Assembly: GCA_012730105.1 (NCBI GenBank) | Contig: JAAYBJ010000124.1 | Coordinates: 1-36,961 of the forward strand | Length of the DNA: 36,961 nt | Direction of reading: 5' to 3' | DNA from: Candidatus Hydrogenedentota bacterium | GTDB lineage: Bacteria; Hydrogenedentota; Hydrogenedentia; Hydrogenedentales; CAITNO01 | Part shown: one piece after another, positions 7,646 through 15,476 of the stretch | How the letters are laid out: each line of letters starts with the position of its first letter | Position numbering within the stretch: the stretch's first letter is position 1 | The notes under the pieces: model-generated | What the model was told of the DNA's origin: nothing | The model's input: only the letters and a program-made list of their open reading frames with translations | The model's database searches: none | Translations under genes and position numbers: made by a program

Positions 7646-9190
7646 CTACTGCCTGGTTTGACGGATTTGCGCGACCAGGACCTCGATTTCGTTTGCCCGC
7701 ATCCCCTGGGGATCCTTCTTTGCCAGTTCGAGGTAATATTCGAGCTCCTGCAGCCCGGCGTCGATGGAACCGCGGTTGATCAGCAGCAATCCCAGTTCCA
7801 GGCGCGCGGCGGGATAATCGGCCATCATTGAAATGGCGCGGCGGTACGCCTGTTCCGCCTGGCCCACATCGTTCTGAAGCGCGAAAATACGACCCTGGAT
7901 GGTCGCCTGGCGCGCCGTGTTCAGTCCGGACTCACCCGCTTGGCGCGCCATGGCGGTGGCACGGTCTAAAACGCCCTTTTCCATAAAAATTATCGCCATT
8001 TGCAGGGCGGCGGACCCGGCATAGGCGCTCTTGCCGTTCGCGATGCGTTCAAACGAAATGAGCGCCTCGTCGAGCAGTTTATTTTCCTGCAGGCACAAGG
8101 CATGAAAAAATTCCATGCGCGTGTCTTCCGGCAACAGTTTTTTACCTTCCGTTAGCAGCGTGAGCGCCTTGCCGTTCTCGCCTTGCCGCATATAGATCAG
8201 GCCCGCCTGCAGTTTGACTAATCCGGCCAGCTCAGGCGGCAGATCCGCGGCAGCTTCAAGAAGAGGCAAGGCTTCCGTTTCCCGGCCACGCATGAGATGC
8301 GCCATGGCGCGGACAACGGACGTCCCGGCATCTCCCGGGTGGGCCTCCAGGGCCTTGTCCAGGGTAGGCTCGGCGACGTCAAGCGCGTTGTCCAGGACCA
8401 TGGACAGTCCGGGAAGCGCGGGCGCGAGGTTGGCGCCCGTCAGCAGGGCCTCTTGCATGGTGTCCCGGTGGCCTTTATATTCCCCCTCCACTCCCCGCAG
8501 CAGCGCGAACACCTTTATGAGTTCAGCGTCACTCGAGTAGCGCTGGTGTATCGCCGTATCCATCATCGACAGGAGGCGCGGCCTGTTCTCAGATTTCGAA
8601 GCGCGTTCCGAGGCCAACAGGGCAAGAACAAGGGCGTCCCGTTCGCGCATTCCGCCCTGACGCGCAACAGCCTCGAACACTTCCGCCGCGCGTTCATATT
8701 GCTGTCCCTGCCAGCAGATTTTGCCAAGAAGAAATTGGGCTTCTTCGTCTTTCGGCGCCTTTTGCAGATGAACCTGCAACACCTCAATGGCCTCCGTGAG
8801 ATTGCCCGACGCCGCAATACGGCGCGCTTCACCGACAGAATCACGCAACAGGAATATGACCAGCGCGATCAACGCGCCCGCCGCGGCCAAAACAACCAAC
8901 GCGAAGGCGCCGTATGCGAGGACACGCCTGAAGGCGAAACGCCCCGGCTTCGCCTCTTTTTGCTTTTCGTCCGCGATCTTCTGGCCTGTGAGCAGATTTG
9001 TCCCGCACTTGACACAGACGATATCGCCCGGGCCAACACCCGCCCCGCAGGCCGGACAGAGCACGGCTGCTGTTTTTCCCGCGCCGGGCTGCACGGCCCG
9101 ACTCTTGAGCGGACCGCCGCAATGGATGCAGTTGTCTGACGCGGCATCCGCCAGGCCGCCGCAGAAGGGGCACTTGATCATTGTCGCCAC
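7646..9190 (-). CDS. Membrane protein with two zinc ribbons and periplasmic TPRs
   Basis: The 514-residue protein has a double zinc ribbon in the cytoplasm: C7-C10-C21-C24 (CPFC and CIHC) and C45-C48-C59-C62 (CPAC and CVKC). A basic stretch leads into one transmembrane helix at about 91-115. The remaining 400 residues are TPR repeats facing outward, including LTEAIEVLQVHLQKAPKDEE, YERAAEVFEAVAR, ALTLLTEGKKLLPED and QAEQAYRRAISMMADYPAA. Such zinc-ribbon/TM/TPR proteins act as scaffolds, and no enzyme motif is present. I use the GTG at 9188-9190 because AGAAGGG lies eight bases before it; the ATG three codons later is the alternative. The neighbour upstream is a tiny membrane protein with the same kind of zinc ribbon. 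Confidence 0.84.
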   Translation of the reverse strand: MATMIKCPFCGGLADAASDNCIHCGGPLKSRAVQPGAGKTAAVLCPACGAGVGPGDIVCVKCGTNLLTGQKIADEKQKEAKPGRFAFRRVLAYGAFALVVLAAAGALIALVIFLLRDSVGEARRIAASGNLTEAIEVLQVHLQKAPKDEEAQFLLGKICWQGQQYERAAEVFEAVARQGGMRERDALVLALLASERASKSENRPRLLSMMDTAIHQRYSSDAELIKVFALLRGVEGEYKGHRDTMQEALLTGANLAPALPGLSMVLDNALDVAEPTLDKALEAHPGDAGTSVVRAMAHLMRGRETEALPLLEAAADLPPELAGLVKLQAGLIYMRQGENGKALTLLTEGKKLLPEDTRMEFFHALCLQENKLLDEALISFERIANGKSAYAGSAALQMAIIFMEKGVLDRATAMARQAGESGLNTARQATIQGRIFALQNDVGQAEQAYRRAISMMADYPAARLELGLLLINRGSIDAGLQELEYYLELAKKDPQGMRANEIEVLVAQIRQTRQ

Positions 9191-9266
9191 GATAAAATCC
9201 CTTCTTGTGTTCCTTTAGTATATCCGCAAAAAATACCCGTCCGGCGCCCTCGTTGCAGACGCATGC

Positions 9267-9440
9267 CTACAAATCCATGTCATCCGGCAAATGCGCCCCG
9301 CAATGGGCGCATACGTCCCGGGCAACCCAGGTGCGTCGCCTGCAATTGGAGCATTTCGGCCAGAACAAGGATGGTATGCTCATTGCCGCGATCAAAACCA
9401 CTATGCCGCTCATGACCAATAAATAGGACGTGAAAATCAT
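9267..9440 (-). CDS. 57-residue membrane-anchored zinc-ribbon protein
   Basis: This short gene is read from ATG (9438-9440) to TAG (9267-9269). Residues about 4-27 are a hydrophobic helix (YLLVMSGIVVLIAAMSIPSL). It is followed at once by a four-cysteine ribbon, CSNC (30-33) and CAHC (44-47), with the basic stretch RRRTW between. The protein ends in an acidic DDMDL tail. A zinc ribbon directly attached to a transmembrane helix is not expected by chance in a 174-base frame, and the ribbon has the same CxxC spacing style as the next gene downstream. GGAG lies only three bases before the ATG, so initiation is a weak point. The gap to the next gene is 76 bases, so they may share a transcript. Function unknown. 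Confidence 0.72.
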   Translation of the reverse strand: MIFTSYLLVMSGIVVLIAAMSIPSLFWPKCSNCRRRTWVARDVCAHCGAHLPDDMDL

Positions 9441-9564
9441 GGGCTCCGTTTCCGCTAATCAAAAAGGCCGCATTCAGCGAACGTTGTTTAAAGATTATAC
9501 CTGAAAAGGGCGTTAAACAAAGAGATGTTTCTTGCCACCATTGTACCGGACTCATGGCGGCAGC

Positions 9565-10086
9565 CTATTTCTTCCTGCCCAATTTGCCGGAGTCCGGAAG
9601 CCCCAGAAATTGCCTCGGCGTTCCCCAGTCATCATCATCCGCGCCGGTCTTTGATGCGGGCTTGGGTTTATAATAGCGGGATTTATGCTTGTATTGAGGT
9701 TTTAACGGACGGAAACGGTAGATCAGCAGAAGAATGGCCATGAGAAAAACGGCCTCAACCCAGATTACCCACTGCGGCGAATAGATGTCCCACTCCCAGA
9801 AATGAAGCATCGGGGTGGTCCAGTACACATCGTCTTCAGGATCCCGGACCATTTGCATGGAGGAACTGTTTTTAAACCATGCGAAAATAAGTACGTTAAC
9901 ATGCACAAGCGCATGCATGATGCAGGCCGCAACGATGAATTCGAATAGAAAGACAATCAGTGGCACGGAATACCGCCGTGTCAAAACGATAATCACAAGC
10001 AGAATGGGTATGCCCACTATATAGAAAACGGCATATTCCTTCAGGTGGGGAAGAATGGGTCCAAGAAGTTCGGCGTAAAATTCCAT
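9565..10086 (-). CDS. Multi-pass membrane protein of unknown function
   Basis: The 173-residue product has three or four hydrophobic helices: about 18-38 (EYAVFYIVGIPILLVIIVL), 43-66 (VPLIVFLFEFIVAACIMHAL) and 106-130 (PQWVIWVEAVFLMAILLLIY). The loop before the last helix is aromatic (WTTPMLHFWEWDIYSPQW). The C-terminal 40 residues are soluble, basic then acidic (DDDDWGTP), and probably cytoplasmic. I do not recognise the family. The start at 10084-10086 is chosen because GGGAGA lies six bases upstream. The frame extends upstream to a TTG at 10144-10146 that also has a GGGAGG four bases before it, so a product 20 residues longer is possible. It is divergent from the C45 hydrolase gene. Confidence 0.72.
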   Translation of the reverse strand: MEFYAELLGPILPHLKEYAVFYIVGIPILLVIIVLTRRYSVPLIVFLFEFIVAACIMHALVHVNVLIFAWFKNSSSMQMVRDPEDDVYWTTPMLHFWEWDIYSPQWVIWVEAVFLMAILLLIYRFRPLKPQYKHKSRYYKPKPASKTGADDDDWGTPRQFLGLPDSGKLGRKK

Positions 10087-10134
10087 TGAGGCTCTCCCGT
10101 AAATCCTCATCGCTTTTATAACGCACCATACGAT

Positions 10135-10140
10135 ATTATA
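10135..10140 (-). promoter_or_regulatory. Candidate -10 element for the 9565-10086 gene
   Basis: A perfect TATAAT reads on the minus strand 49 bases before the chosen ATG. The hexamer 17 bases further upstream (TTTTTA) matches TTGACA poorly, so the promoter call rests on the -10 only. If translation instead begins at the TTG at 10146, this hexamer would lie in coding sequence and the call would be wrong. Confidence 0.33.
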
Positions 10141-10275
10141 GTACAAGAAACCTCCCGTAAAAACAAAGAGTCTCTTAATAAAAAGTGTCCTGCGGTTTGT
10201 TGGAGCGTGTACATGGGGTATGCCCCGGGACTTTGGGCAGTTTTTTTATTCTCTTCCGCATAAAGGAGTCCTTGA

Positions 10276-11661
10276 ATGATGCGTCTTGTAAAGCGAATTT
10301 TCGTGGTTCTTCTGGGCCTGGTGCTGCTTGCCGGCATCGGGGGGTACATGTGGCTCAACCCGGGCCGGGGCCCCCGTGAACAGGTGGATCCGAACGTCAA
10401 CGGCTGGGTGGAGGAAGTGGACGGGGCCCTGGTCCTGCATCTCAAGGGCACGCCCTACGAGATGGGCTACCAACGCGGCTGGTTCGCGAAAGAAAAGGTG
10501 CAGCTTACGGTGGATCTCTTTGACGGTCTGCTCAAGCAGGCGGAGCAGGAAGTGGGCCTGCCGCGCGTCGCCTCCAACCTGATTCTTGACATCACCTATC
10601 AGTTGTGCGCGCCGTACATCCCCGAACGCTACAAGCGCGAAATGGAGGGCCTGGCCGATGCGAGCGGCTGCGACCTTAAAATCATCCGGCGGGGCCATGT
10701 CATCTCCGTAATCACGGAACGGGGTTGCAGTGCGTTTGCGGTTTGGGGCCGCGCCACCGCCGACGGTTCCCTCTTCCACGGCCGTAATTTTGACTGGATC
10801 ACTTCGGCGGGCCTCGAAGACACGGCCGTGCTCGCCCTCTACGAACCGGAAGGATTGAAACCCTTCGCTTCGGTGGGGTACGCGGGCGTGATAGGGGTGT
10901 ACAGCGGCATGAACATGGAGGGCATCTCCATCAGCCAGATCGGCGCGATTACCGAAGACAAGTCGCTGCGCGGGCTGCCCCTTGAGTTCGTGCTTCGCAG
11001 ACTGCTCGAAGAATGCGGCGACATTGATAACGCGCGGGACATCATGAACAGTGTCAAGCATACGGTGGGATTCAACTACGTTGTCGCGGACGGTGACGCA
11101 CGCACGGCCCGGGCTTTTGAAACAACCGCCCATCACGTGGCAGAATTCGGCCCGAACGACCCGAAGGAAACCGTGGAATATGCCGTGCGGATCGAGGACG
11201 CCGTGTTCCGTTCCGACGAGGCGATGGACCCCGTGGTGCGGAGCCTGCAAAAGTGCGCCAACGCGCCCGGCCTGCCCTATGGCTCCAACTCCTACGACCA
11301 TCGGTACATGGGGATTGTCAAGGGCGTCCAGGAGCATTACGGAAAAATCGACCAGCCGACCGCCCTGGAAATTTTAAAGGCAACCGCCATGGACGATGCC
11401 AACCTGCACGGGGTTCTGGCCAATTCCACCACGCGGGAATTATGGGTGGCCCACGCGGCCAGGGGACAAAACGCGTCCCTGCAGCCTTATGTGCACTTCG
11501 ACCTGAAACGACTCTTCCTGCGGCCCGAGGACCGTCCTCCCCTTGAAACACAGGCCGCCGAGCCCCCCGCGGCGGCTGACGCGACGGAAGAAACCGCGGC
11601 CGAGGCCCCCGAAGATACGGCCGCCCCGGAAGCGGAAACGGCCCCGGACGGCGATTCCTGA
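10276..11661 (+). CDS. Membrane-anchored C45-type autoproteolytic acyltransferase/hydrolase
   Basis: The 461-residue product has a hydrophobic N-terminal helix (7-25) that anchors or exports it. It then shows the pattern of the C45 Ntn-hydrolase family (acyl-CoA:6-aminopenicillanate acyltransferase, choloylglycine-hydrolase clan). GTPYEMGYQRGWFAKE (58-73) is the family's typical early segment. The nucleophile should be Cys151 in ERGCSAFAVWG; self-cleavage between Gly150 and Cys151 would free it. HGRNFDW (168-174) follows, as in the family, then GYAGVIGVYSGMNMEGISIS. Such enzymes hydrolyse or transfer amide-linked acyl groups. The last 50 residues are an Ala/Glu/Pro-rich low-complexity tail not needed for catalysis. 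AAAGGAG lies seven bases before the ATG. It is a single gene between divergent and downstream units. Substrate unknown. Confidence 0.82.
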   Translation: MMRLVKRIFVVLLGLVLLAGIGGYMWLNPGRGPREQVDPNVNGWVEEVDGALVLHLKGTPYEMGYQRGWFAKEKVQLTVDLFDGLLKQAEQEVGLPRVASNLILDITYQLCAPYIPERYKREMEGLADASGCDLKIIRRGHVISVITERGCSAFAVWGRATADGSLFHGRNFDWITSAGLEDTAVLALYEPEGLKPFASVGYAGVIGVYSGMNMEGISISQIGAITEDKSLRGLPLEFVLRRLLEECGDIDNARDIMNSVKHTVGFNYVVADGDARTARAFETTAHHVAEFGPNDPKETVEYAVRIEDAVFRSDEAMDPVVRSLQKCANAPGLPYGSNSYDHRYMGIVKGVQEHYGKIDQPTALEILKATAMDDANLHGVLANSTTRELWVAHAARGQNASLQPYVHFDLKRLFLRPEDRPPLETQAAEPPAAADATEETAAEAPEDTAAPEAETAPDGDS

Positions 11662-11696
11662 CGCCGCGCCAAGAAACCGCATTTTGTGCCGACCGG

Positions 11697-11726
11697 TTGC
11701 CCCGGCGGGCGTTGAATGATTATACT
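11697..11726 (+). promoter_or_regulatory. Candidate sigma-70 promoter for ybaB-fmt-rsmB operon
   Basis: TTGCCC (11697-11702) and TATACT (11721-11726) are 18 bases apart. The -10 matches the consensus at five of six positions and the -35 at its first three. It lies 80 bases before the ybaB start and after the C45 gene's stop, so it is well placed for the housekeeping run. Confidence 0.45.
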
Positions 11727-11805
11727 ATGTCCGGGGCATACAGGCCGACAGGCGTCAACTAACGATCCGCCCTGCCAGCGCAACTTCAAGGTGGAAGGAA
11801 TTTCA

Positions 11806-12135
11806 ATGTTAAAAGGACTCGGTGACCTGGGCAAGATGGGCGGTCTTATCAAGCAGGCCATGGAAATGAAAGGCCGCATTGATGAATTGAAAGGCAAACT
11901 CGGCGACGAGCGTGTTGAGTTCTCCGTGGCGGGAGAGGTGTCCGTCGTTATGAACGGCAACATGGAAATCATCTCCCTGAATATCAATCCCGACCTGCTC
12001 AAGTCGGAAGACCTGGAAACCATCGAGGGCATTATCACCGCCGCCGTCAACGGCGCCATCGAGAAAACCCGGGAAATGGTTAAGACCAAAATGTCGGAAC
12101 TGGCCGGAAACGTGGACATCCCGGGGATATTCTAG
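11806..12135 (+). CDS. ybaB: YbaB/EbfC-family nucleoid-associated protein
   Basis: The 109-residue product matches the YbaB/EbfC fold, a small dimeric DNA-binding protein. It shows the family layout: an N-terminal helix rich in Gly, Met, Lys (LGDLGKMGGLIKQAMEMKGR), a central strand pair (VEFSVAGEVSVVMNGNMEIISLNI, in which VxVxMNG is the usual core) and a C-terminal helix pair (IEGIITAAVNGAIEKTREMV). It starts at the ATG at 11806, with GGAAGGAA about five bases upstream; the frame is open further upstream without support. In many bacteria ybaB sits beside dnaX and recR, whereas here it precedes fmt and overlaps its GTG by one base. It has a conserved length for the family. Confidence 0.88.
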   Translation: MLKGLGDLGKMGGLIKQAMEMKGRIDELKGKLGDERVEFSVAGEVSVVMNGNMEIISLNINPDLLKSEDLETIEGIITAAVNGAIEKTREMVKTKMSELAGNVDIPGIF

Positions 12136-13070
12136 TGCGCATCGTCTACTTCGGCACCCCGTCCCTGGCGGTCCCCACACTAGCCGCGCTGGCGCCGGCC
12201 TGCGATGTGGCGACCGTGGTGACCCAGCCCGACCGGCCCCGGGGACGAAGCGGCAAGCCGGAACCGCCTGAAGTCAAAGTTTGGGCTGTCTCCCATGGTT
12301 TGGCCGTTCACCAGCCGGAAAAGATCCACGACGGCGCTTTTGAAGCCTGGTTGCGCCGGATGCGCCCCGACCTGTGTGTGGTGGCGGCTTACGGCCGCCT
12401 GCTCCGCCAGCCCGTGCTGGACGTTCCCCCCCTTGGCTGGCTCAACCTGCATCCCAGCCTGCTGCCGCGCTGGCGGGGGCCGTCTCCCATACAAACGGCC
12501 ATTCTAGAGGGCGACCGGATGACGGGGGTCACCATCATGCGCATGGTGCTCGAAATGGACGCCGGAAGCATCGTGCTGCAGGAGAGCACGCCTATCGGTC
12601 CGGATGAAACTGCGGGCGAATTGACCGAACGCCTGGCGGCAATGGGCGCGCGGGCCATGCTGAAAGCCGTCGCGATGGTGGAACAAGGCACTGCCCCCGA
12701 AATTCCGCAGGATCCTGCAGGGGTGACTACCAGCGTTTTATTTGAGAAGGGGAACGGCCGGATCCGCTGGTCGGAGCCCGCATCGCACATTCATGACCAG
12801 GTCCGCGCCTGCAACCCGTGGCCTATGGCGCAATGCCTCTTTCGCGGACAGCCGTGTCGCATTCTGAAAACGCAAGTTGTCGAGGGAGACGGGGAAGAGA
12901 TTCCCGGAACGGTGCTCGAGACCCGGAAGGACCGCCTCATTGTTGCCGCCGGACAGGGCCGGCTCGCCGTGCTGCGCCTCCAGTTGCCCGGTAAAAAGGC
13001 GCTGGATGCCGATGCCTTCCTGAGAGGCACCCCCGTGTCGCCGAGGGAACGCTTTGAGGATGCCCCCTGA
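12135..13070 (+). CDS. fmt: Methionyl-tRNA formyltransferase
   Basis: The 311-residue enzyme transfers a formyl group from 10-formyltetrahydrofolate to Met-tRNAfMet for initiation of translation. The N-terminal Rossmann domain opens MRIVYFGTPSLAVPTL. The catalytic centre is visible: Asn104 and His106 in LNLHPSLLPRWRGPSP and Asp142 in EMDAG. The C-terminal domain (from about 205) contains the usual IRWSEPASHIHDQVRACNPWP stretch (shown in part), which binds tRNA. Length is close to the E. coli enzyme. It starts with GTG at 12135, sharing a base with the ybaB stop, and its own stop overlaps rsmB's ATG. Pairing of fmt with rsmB is a widely conserved arrangement. Confidence 0.96.
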   Translation: MRIVYFGTPSLAVPTLAALAPACDVATVVTQPDRPRGRSGKPEPPEVKVWAVSHGLAVHQPEKIHDGAFEAWLRRMRPDLCVVAAYGRLLRQPVLDVPPLGWLNLHPSLLPRWRGPSPIQTAILEGDRMTGVTIMRMVLEMDAGSIVLQESTPIGPDETAGELTERLAAMGARAMLKAVAMVEQGTAPEIPQDPAGVTTSVLFEKGNGRIRWSEPASHIHDQVRACNPWPMAQCLFRGQPCRILKTQVVEGDGEEIPGTVLETRKDRLIVAAGQGRLAVLRLQLPGKKALDADAFLRGTPVSPRERFEDAP

Positions 13071-14404
13071 TGCCGGTAGATATCGTACGAGACAGCGCAG
13101 TGGACATTCTGCTGCGCGTATTGAATGAAGGCCGGCACATCGACGTGATGATTGACCGCAGGCTGAAACGGGGCAAGTATTCTCCCCAGGGCGCCCGGTT
13201 CCTTACCAACCTGGTATACGGGGTGGTGCGGAACAAGCTCCTGTGTGATCACGTGCTGAGCGGCCTGTGCGAACAGCCCCTGGACCAGTTGCCCGACCCC
13301 GTGCTGATGATCCTTCGCATGGGCGTCTTTCAACAGTTTTTTTGCGACAACGTGACCCGTCCCGCCATGGTGCATACCGCGGTGGATCTGGCAAAACGGC
13401 GCAGTCACGCGGGACTGGCGCGCGTGGTCAACGCCGTGCTGCGACGCGTTCCCGATGCTCTCGAAAATGTCGTGCTTCCAGACCGGAGCAAGGACATTAC
13501 GGAATACTTGCGTTTGCGCTACTCCATGCCGCGTTGGATGGTGCGGCTCTGGATTCAATTATATGGAGAGGCGGGCGCGGAACACTTCTGCGCGGCCTGC
13601 GCCGAGCCCGCGCCGATGACCCTTCGTGTCAACACGCGCCTTACCGACAGGGCCGCGTTGGCCGCAACCCTCGAGAAGGCCGGCATTTCCGTCTCCGTAC
13701 CTTGGGACGGACTGGAAGCGCTGCAAGTAAACGGCGGGGGCAACCCCCTGAAAACGCGATGGTTCAAAGAGGGTCATTTCGTGGTGCAGGACCTCGCCTC
13801 CATGCTTCCCGCGCGTTTGGCGGCACCGGAGCCAGGGGAACGCATACTGGACATGTGCGCGGCTCCTGGCGGCAAGGCCACCCATATGGCGGCATTGAGC
13901 GGCGGCCAGGCATGCGTCATTGCACAGGAACGTTTTTTCGGCCGCATCGCAAAAATCAGGGAAAATTGCGCGCGCCTGGCCCTGGACGGCGTGCATCCGG
14001 TATGCGGGGACGCCCTCCAGCCGCCCTTTCAGAACGGCACATTCGACAAAATATTGGTGGATGCCCCCTGCTCGGGACTGGGCACCTTGCGCCGTCACCC
14101 GGAAATCAAGTGGCGCGCCGGGGCCGGTTCGGCCGCTCAACTTGCCGTTGTGCAGTGCGCAATGTTGCGAAAGGCGCTCCAACTTTGTAAAAATGGTGGA
14201 CTAATCATTTATTCGGTATGCACACTGACACCGGAAGAAACCGTGGGCGTGGTTTCGGACATTACCGGGGATGGGGCGTGCGATCCCGAAGACGGCCCGG
14301 AGTTATTCGACACGTGGAAGACAGCGAAGGGACAATATCAAACAAACCCGTCAAACGCGGCTTGGGACGGTTTCTTCTTGACACGTTTTCGGAAACGGTC
14401 ATAA
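13070..14404 (+). CDS. rsmB: 16S rRNA cytosine-967 C5-methyltransferase (RsmB/Sun)
   Basis: The 444-residue enzyme methylates a cytosine of 16S rRNA. Residues 1-130 are the NusB-like RNA-binding domain (VDILLRVLNEGRHID, FLTNLVYGVVRNK). The catalytic domain has the SAM loop ILDMCAAPGGKATHMAAL (259-276). The two active cysteines of m5C methyltransferases are present: Cys334 in DAPCSGLGTLRRHPEIKW and Cys384 in YSVCTLTPEE. The ATG at 13070 overlaps the fmt stop. The last 90 bases overlap the probable start of the PASTA gene. The fmt-rsmB-PASTA-rpe order recalls the Gram-positive run fmt-rsmB-prpC-prkC-rsgA-rpe, with the phosphatase, kinase domain and GTPase absent. Confidence 0.95.
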   Translation: MPVDIVRDSAVDILLRVLNEGRHIDVMIDRRLKRGKYSPQGARFLTNLVYGVVRNKLLCDHVLSGLCEQPLDQLPDPVLMILRMGVFQQFFCDNVTRPAMVHTAVDLAKRRSHAGLARVVNAVLRRVPDALENVVLPDRSKDITEYLRLRYSMPRWMVRLWIQLYGEAGAEHFCAACAEPAPMTLRVNTRLTDRAALAATLEKAGISVSVPWDGLEALQVNGGGNPLKTRWFKEGHFVVQDLASMLPARLAAPEPGERILDMCAAPGGKATHMAALSGGQACVIAQERFFGRIAKIRENCARLALDGVHPVCGDALQPPFQNGTFDKILVDAPCSGLGTLRRHPEIKWRAGAGSAAQLAVVQCAMLRKALQLCKNGGLIIYSVCTLTPEETVGVVSDITGDGACDPEDGPELFDTWKTAKGQYQTNPSNAAWDGFFLTRFRKRS

Positions 14405-15435
14405 GCTTCGTTTATTTTATCCTGCACTTTCTGACCTGGTGCATCCAATGGTCACTGGCGCTGGCTGTTTTTATTTTGGTCATGGCGGGCGCCGGCTACT
14501 ACACCTACAACTTCGCCCTCAAAGGCGGCGGCCATGTCACTGTGCCCAATATTGTAGACCGGCCCGTCACGGAGGCGGCCCTGTTGCTTACAGAACGCAA
14601 CCTGGAACTGGGCCGGCAGGCCCAGGCCGCCCACCCGACCATTCCCGAATATTACGTGATCGCCCAGCGTCCCGCCGCGGGCCGCATCGCCCGGGAGGGA
14701 CGGCGCATAAACGTGGTGGTAAGCCGGGGCCAGGATTACCTGCGTGCGCCGGATCTCGCGGGAAAACCGCTTGACGACGCCCGGCGCGAAATACTGGCGG
14801 CCCGCTTCCGCGTGGGTAGCCTGGCGCGCGTTCCCGCCGACCTGCCCCGGGACGTGGTGATTTCGCAGGACCCGCCCGTGGGCGGGGAACTGCCCGACCA
14901 GGGCGAGATTCACCTGCTCGTCAGCGCCGGTTCCGACCGGCCCAGCGCGCTCATGCCGGACTTGCGCGGCCTGCCCATCAGCGAAATCGAGAAGGCCCTG
15001 GAAAATTTCGACGTTTCCCTTGTCCCCAATGAAGTTGACATTCCGGGCGCGGCGCCCGATGTCGTGCTCGCCCAGACCCCCGCGCCGGACACGCTCATCT
15101 ACCAGAACCAGATTATCACCTATGATTACGTGCCCTCCGAAACCGAGGAGAAGACCGACACCCGCTACGAAGCGACCGTTCGTCATCAGATGTTCTACGA
15201 CTGGTACGGCAGGGAGGTGCGCGTGGACGTGGTGGACCGCATGGGCAACCGGCAGACCGTCTGGTCCAAGATGCCCGAATTTGACGACAACGCCCAAAAG
15301 ACGTATGTTACCGGAACCGCCATCCGGGTGCCGGTCATCTACATATCCGAAGCCAACGTTGAGGTGTATATCGACGGCACCCTGGAGGCTTCCTACCTGT
15401 TGAAGGACGGCAATCCCCCGATCAAAACCAACTGA
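14314..15435 (+). CDS. Membrane protein with three PASTA domains and no kinase domain
   Basis: The product (373 residues from GTG 14314) has a short basic cytoplasmic end, a transmembrane helix at about 40-62 and three PASTA domains at about 75-138, 142-205 and 211-272. Each has the signature (VPNIVDRPVTEAALLL; APDLAGKPLDDARREIL; MPDLRGLPISEIEKAL) and the D/R-PAxG or DPPVG motif. PASTA domains bind muropeptides or beta-lactam-like groups. The last 100 residues form an extra beta-rich domain. In Gram-positive bacteria such domains sit on PrkC/PknB kinases, but here no kinase precedes them. The frame is open to an ATG at 14218, giving an Arg/Gly-rich extension inside rsmB that looks spurious; GGAG 11 bases before the GTG supports 14314, though the spacing is long. 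Confidence 0.82.
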   Translation: MEDSEGTISNKPVKRGLGRFLLDTFSETVISFVYFILHFLTWCIQWSLALAVFILVMAGAGYYTYNFALKGGGHVTVPNIVDRPVTEAALLLTERNLELGRQAQAAHPTIPEYYVIAQRPAAGRIAREGRRINVVVSRGQDYLRAPDLAGKPLDDARREILAARFRVGSLARVPADLPRDVVISQDPPVGGELPDQGEIHLLVSAGSDRPSALMPDLRGLPISEIEKALENFDVSLVPNEVDIPGAAPDVVLAQTPAPDTLIYQNQIITYDYVPSETEEKTDTRYEATVRHQMFYDWYGREVRVDVVDRMGNRQTVWSKMPEFDDNAQKTYVTGTAIRVPVIYISEANVEVYIDGTLEASYLLKDGNPPIKTN

Positions 15436-15476
15436 CGCGGTCCGCCCGCGAATGATATGCAATGGAAGTGCACCTC

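Noticed and set aside
10246-11337. Long antisense open frame under the C45 hydrolase
   Set aside because: Mirror frame of a strongly supported gene; no start context or recognisable product.
14452-15462. Long antisense open frame under the PASTA gene
   Set aside because: Composition (Gly/Val/His-rich) is typical of a shadow frame, and the plus-strand frame has three PASTA domains.
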